Assembly: GCA_025024175.1 (NCBI GenBank) | Contig: QCXZ01000041.1 | Span: 27,027,786-27,091,785, forward strand | Reading direction: 5' to 3' | Length of the DNA stretch: 64,000 nucleotides | DNA from: Rhyzopertha dominica | Lineage: Eukaryota; Arthropoda; Insecta; Coleoptera; Bostrichidae | Shown here: in pieces, positions 12,765 through 23,766 of the stretch | Layout: each line of letters begins with the position of its first letter | Position numbering within the stretch: position 1 is the first letter of the stretch | The notes under the pieces: model-generated | What the model was told of the DNA's origin: nothing | Database searches by the model: none | Seen by the model: the letters and a program-made list of their open reading frames with translations, nothing else | Position numbers and translations under genes: made by a program

Positions 12765-12912
12765 TATAGTTTCTTTTTAAAATGTAAAGAGTTAAATTAT
12801 TTTTTATATTTTATTGACGTATTTTTACATTAACAACTTGTGTTCTTTTTTTTTAAACAACTCTGAAAACAATATGATGTCACACACGCACTGGATATCT
12901 GGATCTGCAACC
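12765..12912 (-). repeat. 3' LTR of BEL-1
   Basis: Near-identical to 26061-26211. The main difference is a 4-base TATA indel in a T-rich run. The pol reading frame runs into this LTR and stops at 12825. The outer end reads TATAG where the other LTR has TGTAG. Confidence 0.9.
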
Positions 12913-13904
12913 TGCTGGCCCCCGTAATTCGAAGAATTACTGCAATCTGACCTTGTCTGTACCACCAGTTTTGACACTGGTCTTCGTACTCGTACTTTGT
13001 TGTCTTTAGCAGGAAATGTTGCAGTCACAGTTGCCTTTTTCCACGTATTTCTTGGTGAGTTTTCATCTGCCACCAACACCACATCGCCAATTTTGATCGG
13101 TTTGTTATCTGTCAACCACTTTTGTCGTTTAATCAACGTTGGCAGATTAATCCATCTAGACCAAAACATGTCTGTTAATTTTTGTGCGCACCTCCAACTG
13201 TTGCTTGGAGTCCACTTCTGGTCAATTTTATCGTATGGTAGGGCAGCATAGTCCGGACCAGTGTGAAAATGGTTTGGTGTCAGAGGCTCTTGGTCATGTG
13301 GGTCACATGAAATTGGTGTTATTGGTCTTGAATTAAGGAAATTTTCTATTTCGGCAAACAAAGTCCTCAATATGAACTCTTGAGGGTATCGTGATTTTAA
13401 TATTTCTTTCAGAATCTTCTTCACACTTCCTATTAGTCGCTCCCATGTGCCGCCCATATTTGGTGCAAGCGGTGGGTTAAAATTCCACTTAATTTTCTTC
13501 ATAATACAGAAATTGGAGATACGATCTTGATCTAAAGACGAAAGTTCCTTCTCCGCTCCTTTAAAATTTGTACCATTGTCCGAAAATATTTCACTTGTAG
13601 GACCCCTTCGGCAAATAAATTGTCGAAGTACATTCAGGAATGAGTTTGTTGACAGGTCATTACCCAATTCAAGATAAACGGCTCGTGTTACCATGCATGT
13701 AAACATGACTCCGTATCTCTTCTCGTGGCTACGCTTCACTGTTATCTCATATGGTCCAAAATAGTCGACACCAGTTTTGACAAATGGTCTGACAGTAGGT
13801 TCGATTCTGCAGTTTGGCAGTTGACCCATGACTGGCACAGTGACTCTGGATCTACTAATTTTGCAATATTGACACCTACTGCGGACGTTCTTCACTGCTT
13901 CTCA
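12825..13904 (-). pseudogene. BEL-1 integrase and pol C-terminal domain
   Basis: This is the integrase part of Pol, which inserts the cDNA into chromosomal DNA. The catalytic residues are visible: Asp in GVDYFGP, Asp in FSDNGTNF, and Glu in GGTWERLIGS. They are followed by NSRPITPIS and the DUF5641-type C-terminal domain (VLVADENSPRNTWKKATV). The preceding HHCC finger is split from it by a TGA stop at 13902-13904, in the same frame as the upstream part. The open frame starts inside the domain, so no separate start codon is proposed. Confidence 0.9.
12913..12923 (-). other. Polypurine tract of BEL-1
   Basis: On the minus strand GGGGGCCAGCA lies immediately before the 3' LTR, the position expected for the plus-strand DNA primer. 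Confidence 0.55.
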
Positions 13905-14957
13905 CATACGTAGAATCCAAAACCGCTTCCTTAGATTATTGATAACGATCTCTTGACCAAAGTGACATGACTGCTCGTGATAATACTGGATAAGGAGATA
14001 CGTGATGCGATGACTGGGGTCAAGGATAATTGGATTCTTGAAATCATAGCTCCCGTCTGTGTTATCAAAGCGACCAGAGAGCCTGATTAGTTTGTCTTCT
14101 TCGCTGTAGATACACGAAAGTGTCCGTAGTTTGCTTGTTGGCTGCAACGTCTTATTACTTCTCAACGCCTTCAGCTCTTCCTTGAAGCAGTCTTCCTGAA
14201 CTTTTCTGAACAGTAAGATGTCGCTCTTCTCAATGTTTTCTGTCGTCAAGTTCTTGCAAACTGCTTGGCATGTTTTCGTTCTTCTGGCAATGGCCTTGGA
14301 TTGCAGTATATCCATATATTTGAGCGCACAAGCCTCGGACCGTATTAGTCGTGTCCACTGAGAAAAGTGGTCGATTATTGGTACCATAGCAGTTGTGATG
14401 TGTTGACTGCAAGTATGCACAGGTACACATTCGGCCCGTCGTAGTTCCAAGTCTTCATTGTACGAATTCGTGTGTCTTTGTTCTTCATGCCATTGTTCTT
14501 GAGGAAGAAGGAGGAATTTAGGACCAGCAAGCCATCTCGAGTCACATGAGAAGGTAATTTCTTTAAGTCTCTTCGTTGCGTTATCCGCTACGTTTTCTTT
14601 GGAGGATACGTATCGCCAGTCTGGGACGTTCGTCAAGCCGTGAATCTCACCAATACGTTGTGCTACAAAGACCTTGTATATCCGCGCTTCGGAACGGATC
14701 CAACATAGTACTGTCTTTGGGTCACTCCAATAAACGCTTTCAGTAATTGTCAGCTCCAACGACCTACGTAGGTAGCTTCCTAGTTGCGCTGCAAGTAGTG
14801 CCGCCTGCAGCTCTAACCGTGGAATGGACATTGGTTTTAGTGGCGTAACTCTTGTTTTGGCCATTACAAATGAAATTTGTACTGTCTCCAAATGCTGAAT
14901 TCGCAAGTAAGCAACAGCTGCGTAGCATGTCTCTGACGCATCACAGAAGATGTGGAG
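13902..14957 (-). pseudogene. BEL-1 RNase H, connection and integrase zinc-finger segment
   Basis: After an in-frame TAA at 14955-14957 the frame continues with FCDASE and the BEL-type RNase H blocks TPLKPMSIPRLELQAA and SDPKTVLCWI. The connection region follows. The integrase finger HEQSCHFG...LRKRFWI comes next, before the TGA at 13902. Both stops sit inside otherwise well-conserved sequence, so they look recent relative to the insertion. Confidence 0.88.
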
Positions 14958-15401
14958 TTAAATGTAACTATCTTCCCTTTTCAGCTGGAAATACTGTCTT
15001 GGAATTCGAAAATTGTAGATGTTCTTCATCTCCGAAAGCCATACACTCCACTTTGTATACAACTCACCATTAATTTCATCGTCCCATCCTATCTGTCGTC
15101 GCCAGATATCTTGCAAGAGTACTTTTCCTTGGACTAAGAAGTTTGCAAGAAATCCTAGAGGATCAAAAATGGACATAACTACCTGCAGAACTTCTTTTTT
15201 GTCGGTCGTCTTTCATTTTCAAATATTGCCTTGTCTATCTTGTAAAACTTGGTTTGGAATTTAAAGATGTCTTCTCTAGAATCCCATGACATTCCCAAGA
15301 TTCGTTCTGTGACGCTTTCGCCTCCGTTTTCTAAATTCTTCAAATCTTCTCCAATGTCTTCTAGAATTGCTTTGTCGTTTGCAATCCAATTGCATATTAT
15401 A
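14958..15401 (-). pseudogene. BEL-1 reverse transcriptase C-terminal part
   Basis: On the minus strand the frame after mariner reads NWIANDKA and later LGMSWDSREDIFKF. After an apparent one-base loss near 15195 it continues with SIFDPLGF and IGWDDEING. These are the conserved blocks of BEL RT downstream of the catalytic motif. The frame joins the RT segment on the other side of mariner when mariner and one TA are left out. Confidence 0.85.
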
Positions 15402-16696
15402 CGAGGATAAATTGCAAAGTCTCCGGCCTAGCTAAGAAAACAAAAGCAAATCAAGTAACTTTTTTTTTTATTTTTCAACATAATCTCCCTCGAGCTGAAT
15501 GCACTTGGTCCAGCGATGTTCAAGTCCCTTTATGCCGTCTCTATAATCCTTTTCGTCGAGCTCGTCAAAATAAGCATTGGTGGCAGCAATGACTTCACTG
15601 TCTGATCCGTATTTCTTTCCAGCGTGAAATTTTTTCAAGTTTGGAAATAGACTGAAGTCCGAGGGAGCCAAGTCTGGCGAGTAGGGCGCATGGGGTACCA
15701 ATTCGAATCCCAATTCATTAATTTTTTCCATAGCAATAACGGACTTGTGACAGGGGGCGTTATCTTGATGAAACAAAATTTTTTTCTTGACTAGTCCCGG
15801 GCGTTTTTCTTGGATTTTTTGTTTCAGCTGGTCCAGCAGGGAAGCATAATATGGGCCGTTGATTGTTTTTCCTTTTTCCAAATAATCTATGAAAAGAATA
15901 CCCTTAGCATCCCAAAATACTGACGCCATAACTTTTCCGGCCGACCGAACTGTTTTCGCTTTCTTCGGAACGGGTTCCCCCTTTGCAGTCCATTGTTTAG
16001 ACTGCTGTTTGGTTTCGGGTGAATAATGGTGAATCCACGTCTCATCTACAGTTATAAATCTTCGTAAAAAATCCACCGGATTGTGTTGTAAGCGGGCCAA
16101 ACACTCCTCAGAAATCATTTTTCTAATCAATTTTTGCTCTGGTGTGAGCAGTCGCGGCACCCATCGCGCAGATAACTTTCTCATATCCAACACTTCAGTT
16201 AGGATGTAATGTACCCGCTCCGTTGAAATGCCCACAGCTTCTGCTATCTCTACCAATTTTGACCGGCGATCATTCAAGACAATTTTATGGACTTTTTCTA
16301 CAATTTCTTTGCACGTAGCGGTTTTTGGTCGTCCTGAACGTGGTGCATCTTCCGTGCTTTTACGACCACGTTTAAAGTCCGCGACCCAAGTTTTAATTGT
16401 CGTGTAAGAAGGAGAAGAGTCGCCCAATGTATTGTCCAGTTCAGATTTTATATCCTTTGAGGATAGCCCTTTAATAAAAAAATATTTGATCACTGCACGA
16501 ATCTCAGTTTGCTCCATTGCGCACAAACACCAAACTACATCGAATTCAAACAACTGGCAAATAATTATTATTTGACAGATGTTTTTGATATTCCAAGGCA
16601 CGACTGATAAAATATGAAAGAATATAATGCCATAATAAAATCTGCCAAATTTGCATCCTATCTAGGCTAGGCCGGAGACTTTTCAATTTATCCTCG
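15402..16696 (-). mobile_element. Complete mariner element in BEL-1 RT
   Basis: The element is 1295 bp with terminal inverted repeats of about 32 bp beginning CGAGGATAAATTG; the two ends differ at one position in the first 31. TA dinucleotides flank it at 15400-15401 and 16697-16698, the mariner target. It contains one uninterrupted transposase gene. The near-identical ends and open frame suggest a recent arrival that may still be mobile. The ends resemble the CGAGGG-type termini of mauritiana/rosa-like mariners; the subfamily is not certain. Confidence 0.95.
15468..16517 (-). CDS. mariner transposase, 349 aa, apparently intact
   Basis: A DD34D transposase that would cut out and reinsert the surrounding element at TA sites. 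The start is the ATG at 16517-16515, giving 349 residues, the usual mariner length; the frame is open further upstream but that would add an untypical leader. An N-terminal paired-type helix-turn-helix region (about residues 5-110) includes the linker GRPKTA. WVPRLLTPEQ corresponds to the mariner WVPHEL block. The catalytic residues are Asp in VDETWIHH, Asp in HQDNAPCH, and Asp in YSPDLAPSDF, with 34 residues between the second and third. No stop, frameshift or missing catalytic residue is seen. It is on the same strand as BEL-1 pol, so it could be carried on BEL-1 read-through transcripts. Confidence 0.95.
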   Translation of the reverse strand: MEQTEIRAVIKYFFIKGLSSKDIKSELDNTLGDSSPSYTTIKTWVADFKRGRKSTEDAPRSGRPKTATCKEIVEKVHKIVLNDRRSKLVEIAEAVGISTERVHYILTEVLDMRKLSARWVPRLLTPEQKLIRKMISEECLARLQHNPVDFLRRFITVDETWIHHYSPETKQQSKQWTAKGEPVPKKAKTVRSAGKVMASVFWDAKGILFIDYLEKGKTINGPYYASLLDQLKQKIQEKRPGLVKKKILFHQDNAPCHKSVIAMEKINELGFELVPHAPYSPDLAPSDFSLFPNLKKFHAGKKYGSDSEVIAATNAYFDELDEKDYRDGIKGLEHRWTKCIQLEGDYVEK

Positions 16697-17195
16697 TAAA
16701 TCCACCCATCTTGTGCACATGAATGATGTCAGTGACTAGTTGTTTAGCCTCTTCTTGAGTGTCTGCGTTACCAAGGTAGTCATCCATGTAGTGTTGAGTT
16801 AATATGGCTTTAGCTGCCATTGGGAACTCATTTTCGAGATCCTTAGCATCTCTGTTCTTCGCCTCTTGTGCTAAACAAGGTCCGCTTACTGAACCGAAAA
16901 ATACTACGTCGATTTGATAAGTAGTTGGCTCACTGTGCCGATCCATCCCTCTCCATAAAATACGCTGAGCACATGTGTCTTCCTTGCGTACCCTCACCTG
17001 AAGAAACATCTCTTTTATGTAGGCCACAAAAGCGTATTTTTTAATGCGGAAGTTCAAGAGAATAACATTGAGAGAATTGCATAAATCTGGACCTGGTAGA
17101 AGTGCATGGTTTAGGCTTATTCCGTAGCTCTTCGCTGACGCATCAAAAACAATCCGTAGTTTCTTTGCCTTTGTTGTGTTTGGTTCAAAACGACG
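16697..17195 (-). pseudogene. BEL-1 reverse transcriptase catalytic segment
   Basis: On the minus strand the frame carries LRIVFDASAKSYGISLNHAL (first catalytic Asp region), then AYIKEMFLQVRVRKED and QHYMDDYLGN, whose YMDD is the metal-binding box. The segment ends at the mariner insertion in the GGF block. Upstream it is cut by the Ty3/gypsy-like insertion. Confidence 0.88.
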
Positions 17196-17769
17196 AGTCT
17201 AACATAAACTTTTATTGTGAAAACATGAGTTATGTCTGTCTTATAATTCCAATAACAATTACAATAACATCAGCCGTTCGATCTGACGTTCTTTCTGCCC
17301 CCGCCTACTCCGGCGTTCTCGCACATCTCTCCTTTTAAATATTCAACCGCACTGGAGGACGAATATGCCGTTGACTCCTCCGCAAGGTAACAAGAGTCTC
17401 TTCTGGTGGATTCGCTAGACGTGCAGGGCTCTTCACAGGAACAGTAGAAGGTGAAGGTGTCGAAGGCGTTGGATTACCAGAAACTTCTTCTTGTTTGAGG
17501 TCTGGCATGACCACTTCAGTCTTACCCGGAATATCTGGGAGTGGGTGCAGGAATCTCCTATTCCTAAGATATAGACCACCAGGACCTCTTACGATAAAAG
17601 ATCGAGGCGATTCATGGATCTTTTCCACTTTCCCCCGTTGTCGAAGATCCAAGATCCAGACACTTTGACTGATGGGAAGATTAGGCAATAATTTTACCTT
17701 ATGCCTTCGATCGAAATCGACTCCGGCGTTCTCGCACAGCTCGATACATCACTACACAGCCTTGTTCAG
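17196..17769 (-). mobile_element. Ty3/gypsy-like 3' fragment (pol C-terminus plus LTR-like end) nested in BEL-1
   Basis: A foreign block interrupts BEL-1 RT between its HFGVV and RIVFD motifs. Its reading frame (17740-17335) has DRRHKVKLLPNLP, then GKVEKIHESPRSF and RRSQRHIRPPVRLNI. This matches the integrase C-terminal tail of Ty3/gypsy elements. Downstream lies LTR-like sequence with AATAAA before the junction. A 19-bp direct repeat (ACTCCGGCGTTCTCGCACA, 17307-17325 and 17720-17738) sits at the start of the LTR-like part and at the other edge. This suggests an internally deleted element keeping a stub of its 5' LTR. Exact ends are uncertain and no TSD could be read. Confidence 0.65.
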
Positions 17770-18700
17770 ATTTACCACTCCAAAATGAGGCAAGTACCAC
17801 GTCTTCTTTGTTTCCGTCGCTGCTTCTTCTTTTGCCAGTCTTCTAATATAGCCTTTCCTTCAAGTTCTTGCATCTTCTTGCAGTAGTTTTGGCCGTATAT
17901 CTTGTCCCGATCCATATTCCTTTCAGTACAGTGAAGTCTTATAATGGCATTAGATTTACTCTCTGGAATAGTCGAATTCTCATTTCTCCACAGTTTCGAA
18001 CCGGTTTCCTATTCTTCGCATAGTTGTATCCAATATGTTTTGAGCCCTTTTATCTTCCATTGACATACATTTCTTGCCGAGATTTGCTGTCTCAATCTTC
18101 CACTGTTTCTTTACCAATTCGTGCAAAATGTCCAAATCGTCCTGTCTGTAGGGGTATTCGCTAATTCTGCAGATAACTTGAATTTGCGCCTTACTTGGTA
18201 CTGAACCGTGTATGGCCCAACCAAGTAGCGTCTTTGTCATAGCTGATCCATTCCAGAACCCATAAACTCGTTTCCTGTTTACTAAAAGTGGCCAGTTATG
18301 TTATCTAACTATTAATTTTGGCTGAACATCCTGATATGACTCTACTGGACCTTTCCAGTAAGGATATGACTTCTTGAGGGCATCGACGTTGACGGTTTGT
18401 CTAGGTAGTGACAATTTGCACGTTCTCACCCGACGCAGTGTGTACCTTTTGTCATTCTTGCTTCCACTGATACCAAAACTGACAACCTTGGAGTCTTCTT
18501 GCTGATGCTGTATATTCTTGTTTGTCCACTGCAGACATAAAGTTTCTTTGGGTCCCTCTAAATGTAGTAAATCAGCCAGGCCTTCGTCTAACAATGTAAG
18601 CGTTGATGCATCGTCGAGTAGCGCAAACGTCTCTATCATTTTATCTTTTATCAGCATACTGGCAAAATCTTCAATAATGTATTTTGACAGTTAACGTTAC
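17770..18700 (-). pseudogene. BEL-1 protease and RT N-terminal region
   Basis: On the minus strand, reading away from the BEL-2 insertion, come the aspartic protease blocks (KMIETFALLDDAS with TLTLLDEG). The conserved TKTLLGWAIHGS linker and NENSTIPESKSNA follow. An in-frame TAA at 18301-18303 breaks the frame. A frameshift near 17990 and another near 17790 also break it. Another frame change near 18660, beside the BEL-2 insertion point, separates it from gag. Confidence 0.85.
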
Positions 18701-18925
18701 TGTTACGGACATTTGATAGGTTGATTAGGAATAGAAAAAAATGTTTTAGGTTTTTGTTAGTCAGTTGATATAGAAACGAAAAAAAGTCGTTTATAAATGT
18801 TTGAATGAAGAAGTTGTATGAACTGTTAAGTAAGGTATTGAATAATTAAACGTTGTATTCTACTCCAATCTATTATTTGAACAAAGTGTTAGTGAAAAAC
18901 GGGTAGATTTTCATTGCACTGGAAA
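18701..18925 (+). repeat. 5' LTR of BEL-2
   Basis: Starts TGTTACGGACATTTG and ends CACTGGAAA. It matches 24477-24700 almost perfectly. The end is AA rather than the usual CA, as fixed by the TSD on the other side. Confidence 0.93.
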
Positions 18926-18928
18926 TAT

Positions 18929-18946
18929 TGGCGACCGTGACAGGAC
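18929..18946 (+). other. Primer binding site of BEL-2
   Basis: TGGCGACCGTGACAGGAC begins three bases after the LTR and starts with TGG, the complement of tRNA CCA. It looks complementary to the 3' end of an insect tRNA-Arg, from memory of tRNA sequences; this was not checked against a tRNA set. Confidence 0.65.
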
Positions 18947-19020
18947 GAAGATTGGGGTAATAACGACAACGAGATACCTTTGAAGCTAGAGAAACATTAG
19001 TGCTGATTTTGCTAAAGAAG

Positions 19021-21024
19021 ATGGATATTGAGAAGTACAAGAAATACAGAAAAGTACTTAGATCCAAGTTTACAAAACTAGCCAATGACTTTGACAGCCA
19101 ACTGATAGATGGAAATATTTCACCTGATTATGTTAAAAATACATGCGAATTAGTGAAAGATAAATATGATGCCATTAGACAGGTGGATGAATTGATGTGC
19201 CAGGAACTTTTGGATAAGAATTCAGACGAAGAGAGCCTTTCTGAAGAGATGGATGGACGGGACAAATATTTCAAGACGTACACAGAGCTTTCAAGGAAGT
19301 TTGAGCAGTTTTGCAACCAGTACTGTGGTAAACGTGAAGATGATTTGCTTTCGGCCAGCGAGGTTCCAGTTGGAGCTGCTGACTACAAGTCTCTGAGCAG
19401 GGTGAGTAGTACAACCCCCAACATTGCTGGAAACAAAGGTAGGCGTTTTAAATTACCTGTTATCGAGCTTAAGAAGTTTAGTGGAGATATTCGTGAGTGG
19501 CTCGGATTCTGGGCGCAATTCAAAAATATTCATGAAGATCCTGATATTGATTCCAGTGACAAAATTTCCTATTTACTACAAGCTACCGTACCGGGTAGTA
19601 GAGCACGACAGTTGGTAGAGAGTTTCCCTGCGATGCATGAAAATTACGATAAAATTATTGACAGTTTTAAGACCAGATTTGGCCGAGAAGAGCTACAAAT
19701 AGAAGTTTATGTTAGAGAACTTCTTGAACTTGTTATACGTAATTCAGTATCTCAGGAAAAAACCCATATTTCTGCTTTATATGACAAAATTGAAAGTCAA
19801 TTGCGTGCGCTTGAAACTTTAGGAATTACAAAGAGTAGATCTGCTTCCATGCTTTTTCCGCTGATCGAATCCTGCTTACCAGAAAGCTTGTTGAGGGTCT
19901 GGCAACGTTCATCATATTTTGGGGCTGCTGCAGATTCAATCAACGGATTAGAGAATCGTTTACAAGGGTTGATGGAATTTTTGAGGTCTGAAGTAGAAAG
20001 TGAACAGCGTATACTGCTTGCTACTGAAAGTTTTGGTTTAAATTCAATGTCGGCCAGTAAAGGTTCAAATTGTTCGAAGATGTGGAAGCAAAAGCATTTG
20101 TCAAAGGATTTAGATCGTACACCGATCGCGGCTGATCTTGTAAATCATGATGTTAGCTGCATCTTTTGTGATGGAACTCATGAGGCTGAAAATTGTTTTA
20201 AAGCTCAGAAGTATTCATTTAGCGAAAAGAAGGATGCACTTTCACGTAAGGGAGCATGCTATAGATGTCTGAAACGAGGTCACTTGTCACGTAAATGTCG
20301 CGTTAGGGTAAGATGCGTGGTATGTGGAAAATCACATGTAGCATTAATGTGTCCGGATTTAGCTAATCATTCTGAAGAAAAAGCTAGTGTTAATGTCAAT
20401 ACGTCACAGAAAGGTAAGGAAGAGGAAGCTTGTACAGTAAATCAGACACTGTCTTGTCAGACCAATGGGCAAGTTTTTCTGCAGACACTGAAAGTGACGA
20501 TCAGCAATGGTACACATAAACGAAATATACGTATTTTGCTAGACTCTAGCTTCCAGAGATCGTACATTCTGAACTCCACGGCTGAAAAATTAGGATTTCT
20601 TCCTAACAAAATAGTTAAGATGAGACATGCATTGTTTGGAGGACAAAATACCTCAGAGCGGTCTCATAAGTGTTACAAAATTCGACTGAGTAACAATAAT
20701 TATTCTTGTAATTTAGATGTTCTTGACGAGACTCAGATCTGTAGCGATATTCAGTATATTCATGATGGTGACTGGATAAATGAATTGAGGAGTCAAAACA
20801 TTCATCTGAGTGACGTGGATGGTCCCGGACCTATCGAAGTACTACTTGGAGCTGATGTGATTGGCAAGTTATACACCGGACGTCGCCATGTACTACAGTC
20901 TGGACTTGTAGCTATGCAAACTTTACTTGGTTGGACGATTATGGGCAAAGTATGTTGCAATGAAAAGAATATGAACATGATTAATATTTCACTGTTGGTT
21001 AAAGATTATTCTTTATCTGATTGA
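19021..21024 (+). pseudogene. BEL-2 Gag and protease (gag-pol N-terminal part, ended by TGA)
   Basis: The ATG at 19021 begins 667 codons and follows the LTR and PBS at the usual distance; the seven upstream codons of the open frame lack an ATG. The N-terminal half has coiled-coil character. It then carries the DUF1759 Gag block (IELKKFSGDIREW and FKTRFGREEL). Two zinc-knuckle regions follow: CIFCDGTHEAENC, and CYRCLKRGHLSRKC with CVVCGKSH. The aspartic protease follows (ILLDSSFQRSYIL, then GPIEVLLGADVIG). The BEL consensus at the catalytic site is DSG; here it reads DSS, with the next residue also changed, so protease activity is doubtful. The TGA at 21022-21024 lies in frame with pol, where BEL elements normally read through in one frame. 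Confidence 0.92.
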
Positions 21025-21030
21025 TGGAGA

Positions 21031-23766
21031 TTGGATGTTCTAGGTATCACAGATCCTGGTGAGACAAAAAATAAAGAAGAAATGGCTTTAGCAGCAAAGA
21101 AGTTGTTCCAACAGACAGTTTGTATAGATGAAGACGGACGCTACATCGTGCGGCTGCCGTGGCTTGATGGTCATCCAGCTTTATCAAGCAATTATTCTGT
21201 AGCAAAGAAAAGATTAGACTCCACCATAAGAAAATTGAAACGTGATAGTTTGTATGAATGTTATGATCGCGTGTTCATTGACTGGCTACGAGAAGGAATT
21301 ATAGAAGAAGTACCGGAGACTGAACTCAACTATTTTGGACATTATTTGCCACACAGGGCAGTTGTAAAGGAAGGAAGTACTACTAAGATTAGACCTGTGT
21401 TTGATGCATCTTCATGTGAAAAAGGAAAACCATCATTAAACAGTTGCTTGGAGGTTGGGCCTAATCTTATTGAATTGATACCGACGATACTACTACGATT
21501 TAGAATGTTCAAACTAGGGGTTGTGTCAGATATTAAGAAGGCATTCCTTCAAATTGGTTTGCAGCGTTCGGATATGGACTTTCTCAGATTTTTATGGATC
21601 AATCCGAGTGGTAAAGAAATAACGTATCGACATAAACGTGTAGTATTTGGTGTAAGTAGCAGTCCGTTTCTACTAGGTGCTACGATAGAACATCATCTTA
21701 TGCAATGTAAAGAAAAACGGCTTATTTCTTCGAATGATTCATATTCTGTAGGAACAATTACTCAGTTATTAAAGAGTTTTTATGTGGATAACTGTGTGAC
21801 GAGCGTAAGAACAGAGGAGGAATTGGTAAAATTCATAAAAGAGGCCAGTATGATTATGGATGAAACTTGTTTTGATTTGCGAGGGTGGGAGTATTCAAGC
21901 AAGAACTCTGAGAATGTATTTATATATGTACTTGGTCTGCGATGGAATCCACTTAATGATGTTTTATCGATCAGTGATAATATTACAGAGTTTCAACACG
22001 AAGTGGTAACAAAAAGACAAATCTTGTCATATGCACAAAGAATTTTTGACCCAATAGGTTTCACAAGTCCAGCGACTTTGTACCCAAAGTTGATGCTACA
22101 GAGGACATGGAAGCAGAACTTAGGTTGGGATGATCCTGTGGACGAAGAATTGAGAAATGAATTTGTACTGTGGGCCAAAGAGATACACTTGTTGTCAACA
22201 GTTAAGATTCCTAGGTGGAATCAAGGAGAAACTGATCAAGGATGCAGTTTACATGTGTTCTGTGATGCAAGCAAAGATGCATACGCAGCAGCAGTTTATT
22301 TACGGACAAAATGGAATGGAGAGGTGTTCGTCCATTTGTTGGCTGCTAAAACACGAGTTGCACCTTTAAAACCCTTGACAATTCCAAGACTAGAACTAAT
22401 GGCTGCAACCATTGGAGCACGGCTATATCATAACGTGAAAATGAACTTTGAACGACCGATTGAATGCAATTTCTGGACTGATTCTTCCACGGTTATTTTT
22501 TGGATTAGAAAACCCGAAGAATGGTCAACATTTATTTCTAATCGAGTCAAAGAAATTAAAACTTTGACACCAGTGGAATGTTGGCGACATGTTCCAGGTC
22601 ATTCAAATCCTGCTGATCTACCATCCAGAGGATGTTCAATTAAGCAGTTAATTAAACTGAAATGGTGGGAGGGTCCACAGTGGTTATACGATGAACCTCA
22701 AGAGTGGCCTACTACACCAATTTTGAACTATGATGAAGCCGAAATTAGTCAAGAGCGAAAGAAGAAGCTGTTCAATGTGATGATCAGTTCAGACAGTCAG
22801 ATACCAGACTGGCATTTTGATCATTTTTCAAAGTATTTTAAGATAGTGAGAATGGTAGGATGGGTATTCCGCTTCATTAATAACTCAGGAAAAATGCAGC
22901 AATATCGTACTGGAGCACTATCAGCCGAAGAATTGGATATGACAGAGAAGTTTGTAATCAAAACTATTCAAAATGAAGCTTTTACCAAATCGGATGAAGA
23001 TAAACTTGTCAAATTGAATCCATTTCGTGACCAGTCTGGAATTATTCGTTTGAGATCCAGAATATCACAAAGGGATGATTTTAACGACTTCCGCTATCCA
23101 ATATTGTTACCGTCCAAGAATACTGTAGTTTCTAAATTAATTTTTGATATGCATGTGAATTCCAGTCATGCAGGGATACAAGCATTGATGAGCCTGTTGC
23201 GAGAGAGGTATTGGATAATCGGGGGAAGGAGAGAAGTGAGAACTGTTATAAATAAATGTGTTATTTGCAGAAGATATACTACCAAACCGTTGGAAACAGT
23301 ACCTGCACTTCTTCCAATGGAAAGAGTAAGAGACGCAGCAGTATTTGAAGTTACTGGGGTAGACTTTACTGGACCCTTGTACTTAAAAACCGGCGAAAAA
23401 GCATGGATTTGCTTATTTACCTGCGCTGTTTATCGTGCAGTACATCTAGAAATAACGACATCTCTTTCGACCGCAGGGTTTATACAAGTTCTTCGAAGAT
23501 TTATTTCTAGACGCGGTAGACCTGCAATGATATTTAGTGATAATGGTACCAATTTTGTGGGGACAGAAAATGCATTTCGCAAATTAAATTGGCAAGAAAG
23601 AGTTGATTTTGGCACTGCCCGACGAATATCATGGCGTTTCACACCTCCAGCATCTCCTTGGTGGGGTGGATTCTGGGAAAGGCTCATAGGTGTTCTGAAA
23701 CAGCTCCTTCGGAAGATATTACGCCGTGCCTGCTTATCTTATGAAGAGCTCATGACGATTGTGTGA
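21031..23766 (+). pseudogene. BEL-2 Pol: RT, RNase H and integrase
   Basis: Same frame as gag, directly after the TGA. The RT has YLPHRAVVKEGSTTKIRPVF, SDIKKAFLQI and FYVDNCVTS; the YVDN form in place of YVDD is, as far as I recall, seen in other BEL families. The RNase H has LHVFCDASKDAYAAA, APLKPLTIPRLELMAA and WTDSSTVIFWI. The integrase has the finger HVNSSHAGI...CVICRR, then Asp in GVDFTGP, Asp in FSDNGTNF, and Glu in GGFWERLIG. The frame ends at 23766 in the EELMTIV block because of a frameshift; the continuation lies in the +1 frame from 23759. Confidence 0.93.

Noticed and set aside
19424..19618. Alternative-frame open reading frames inside BEL-2 gag-pol
   Set aside because: They are shadows of the gag-pol frame with no features of their own.
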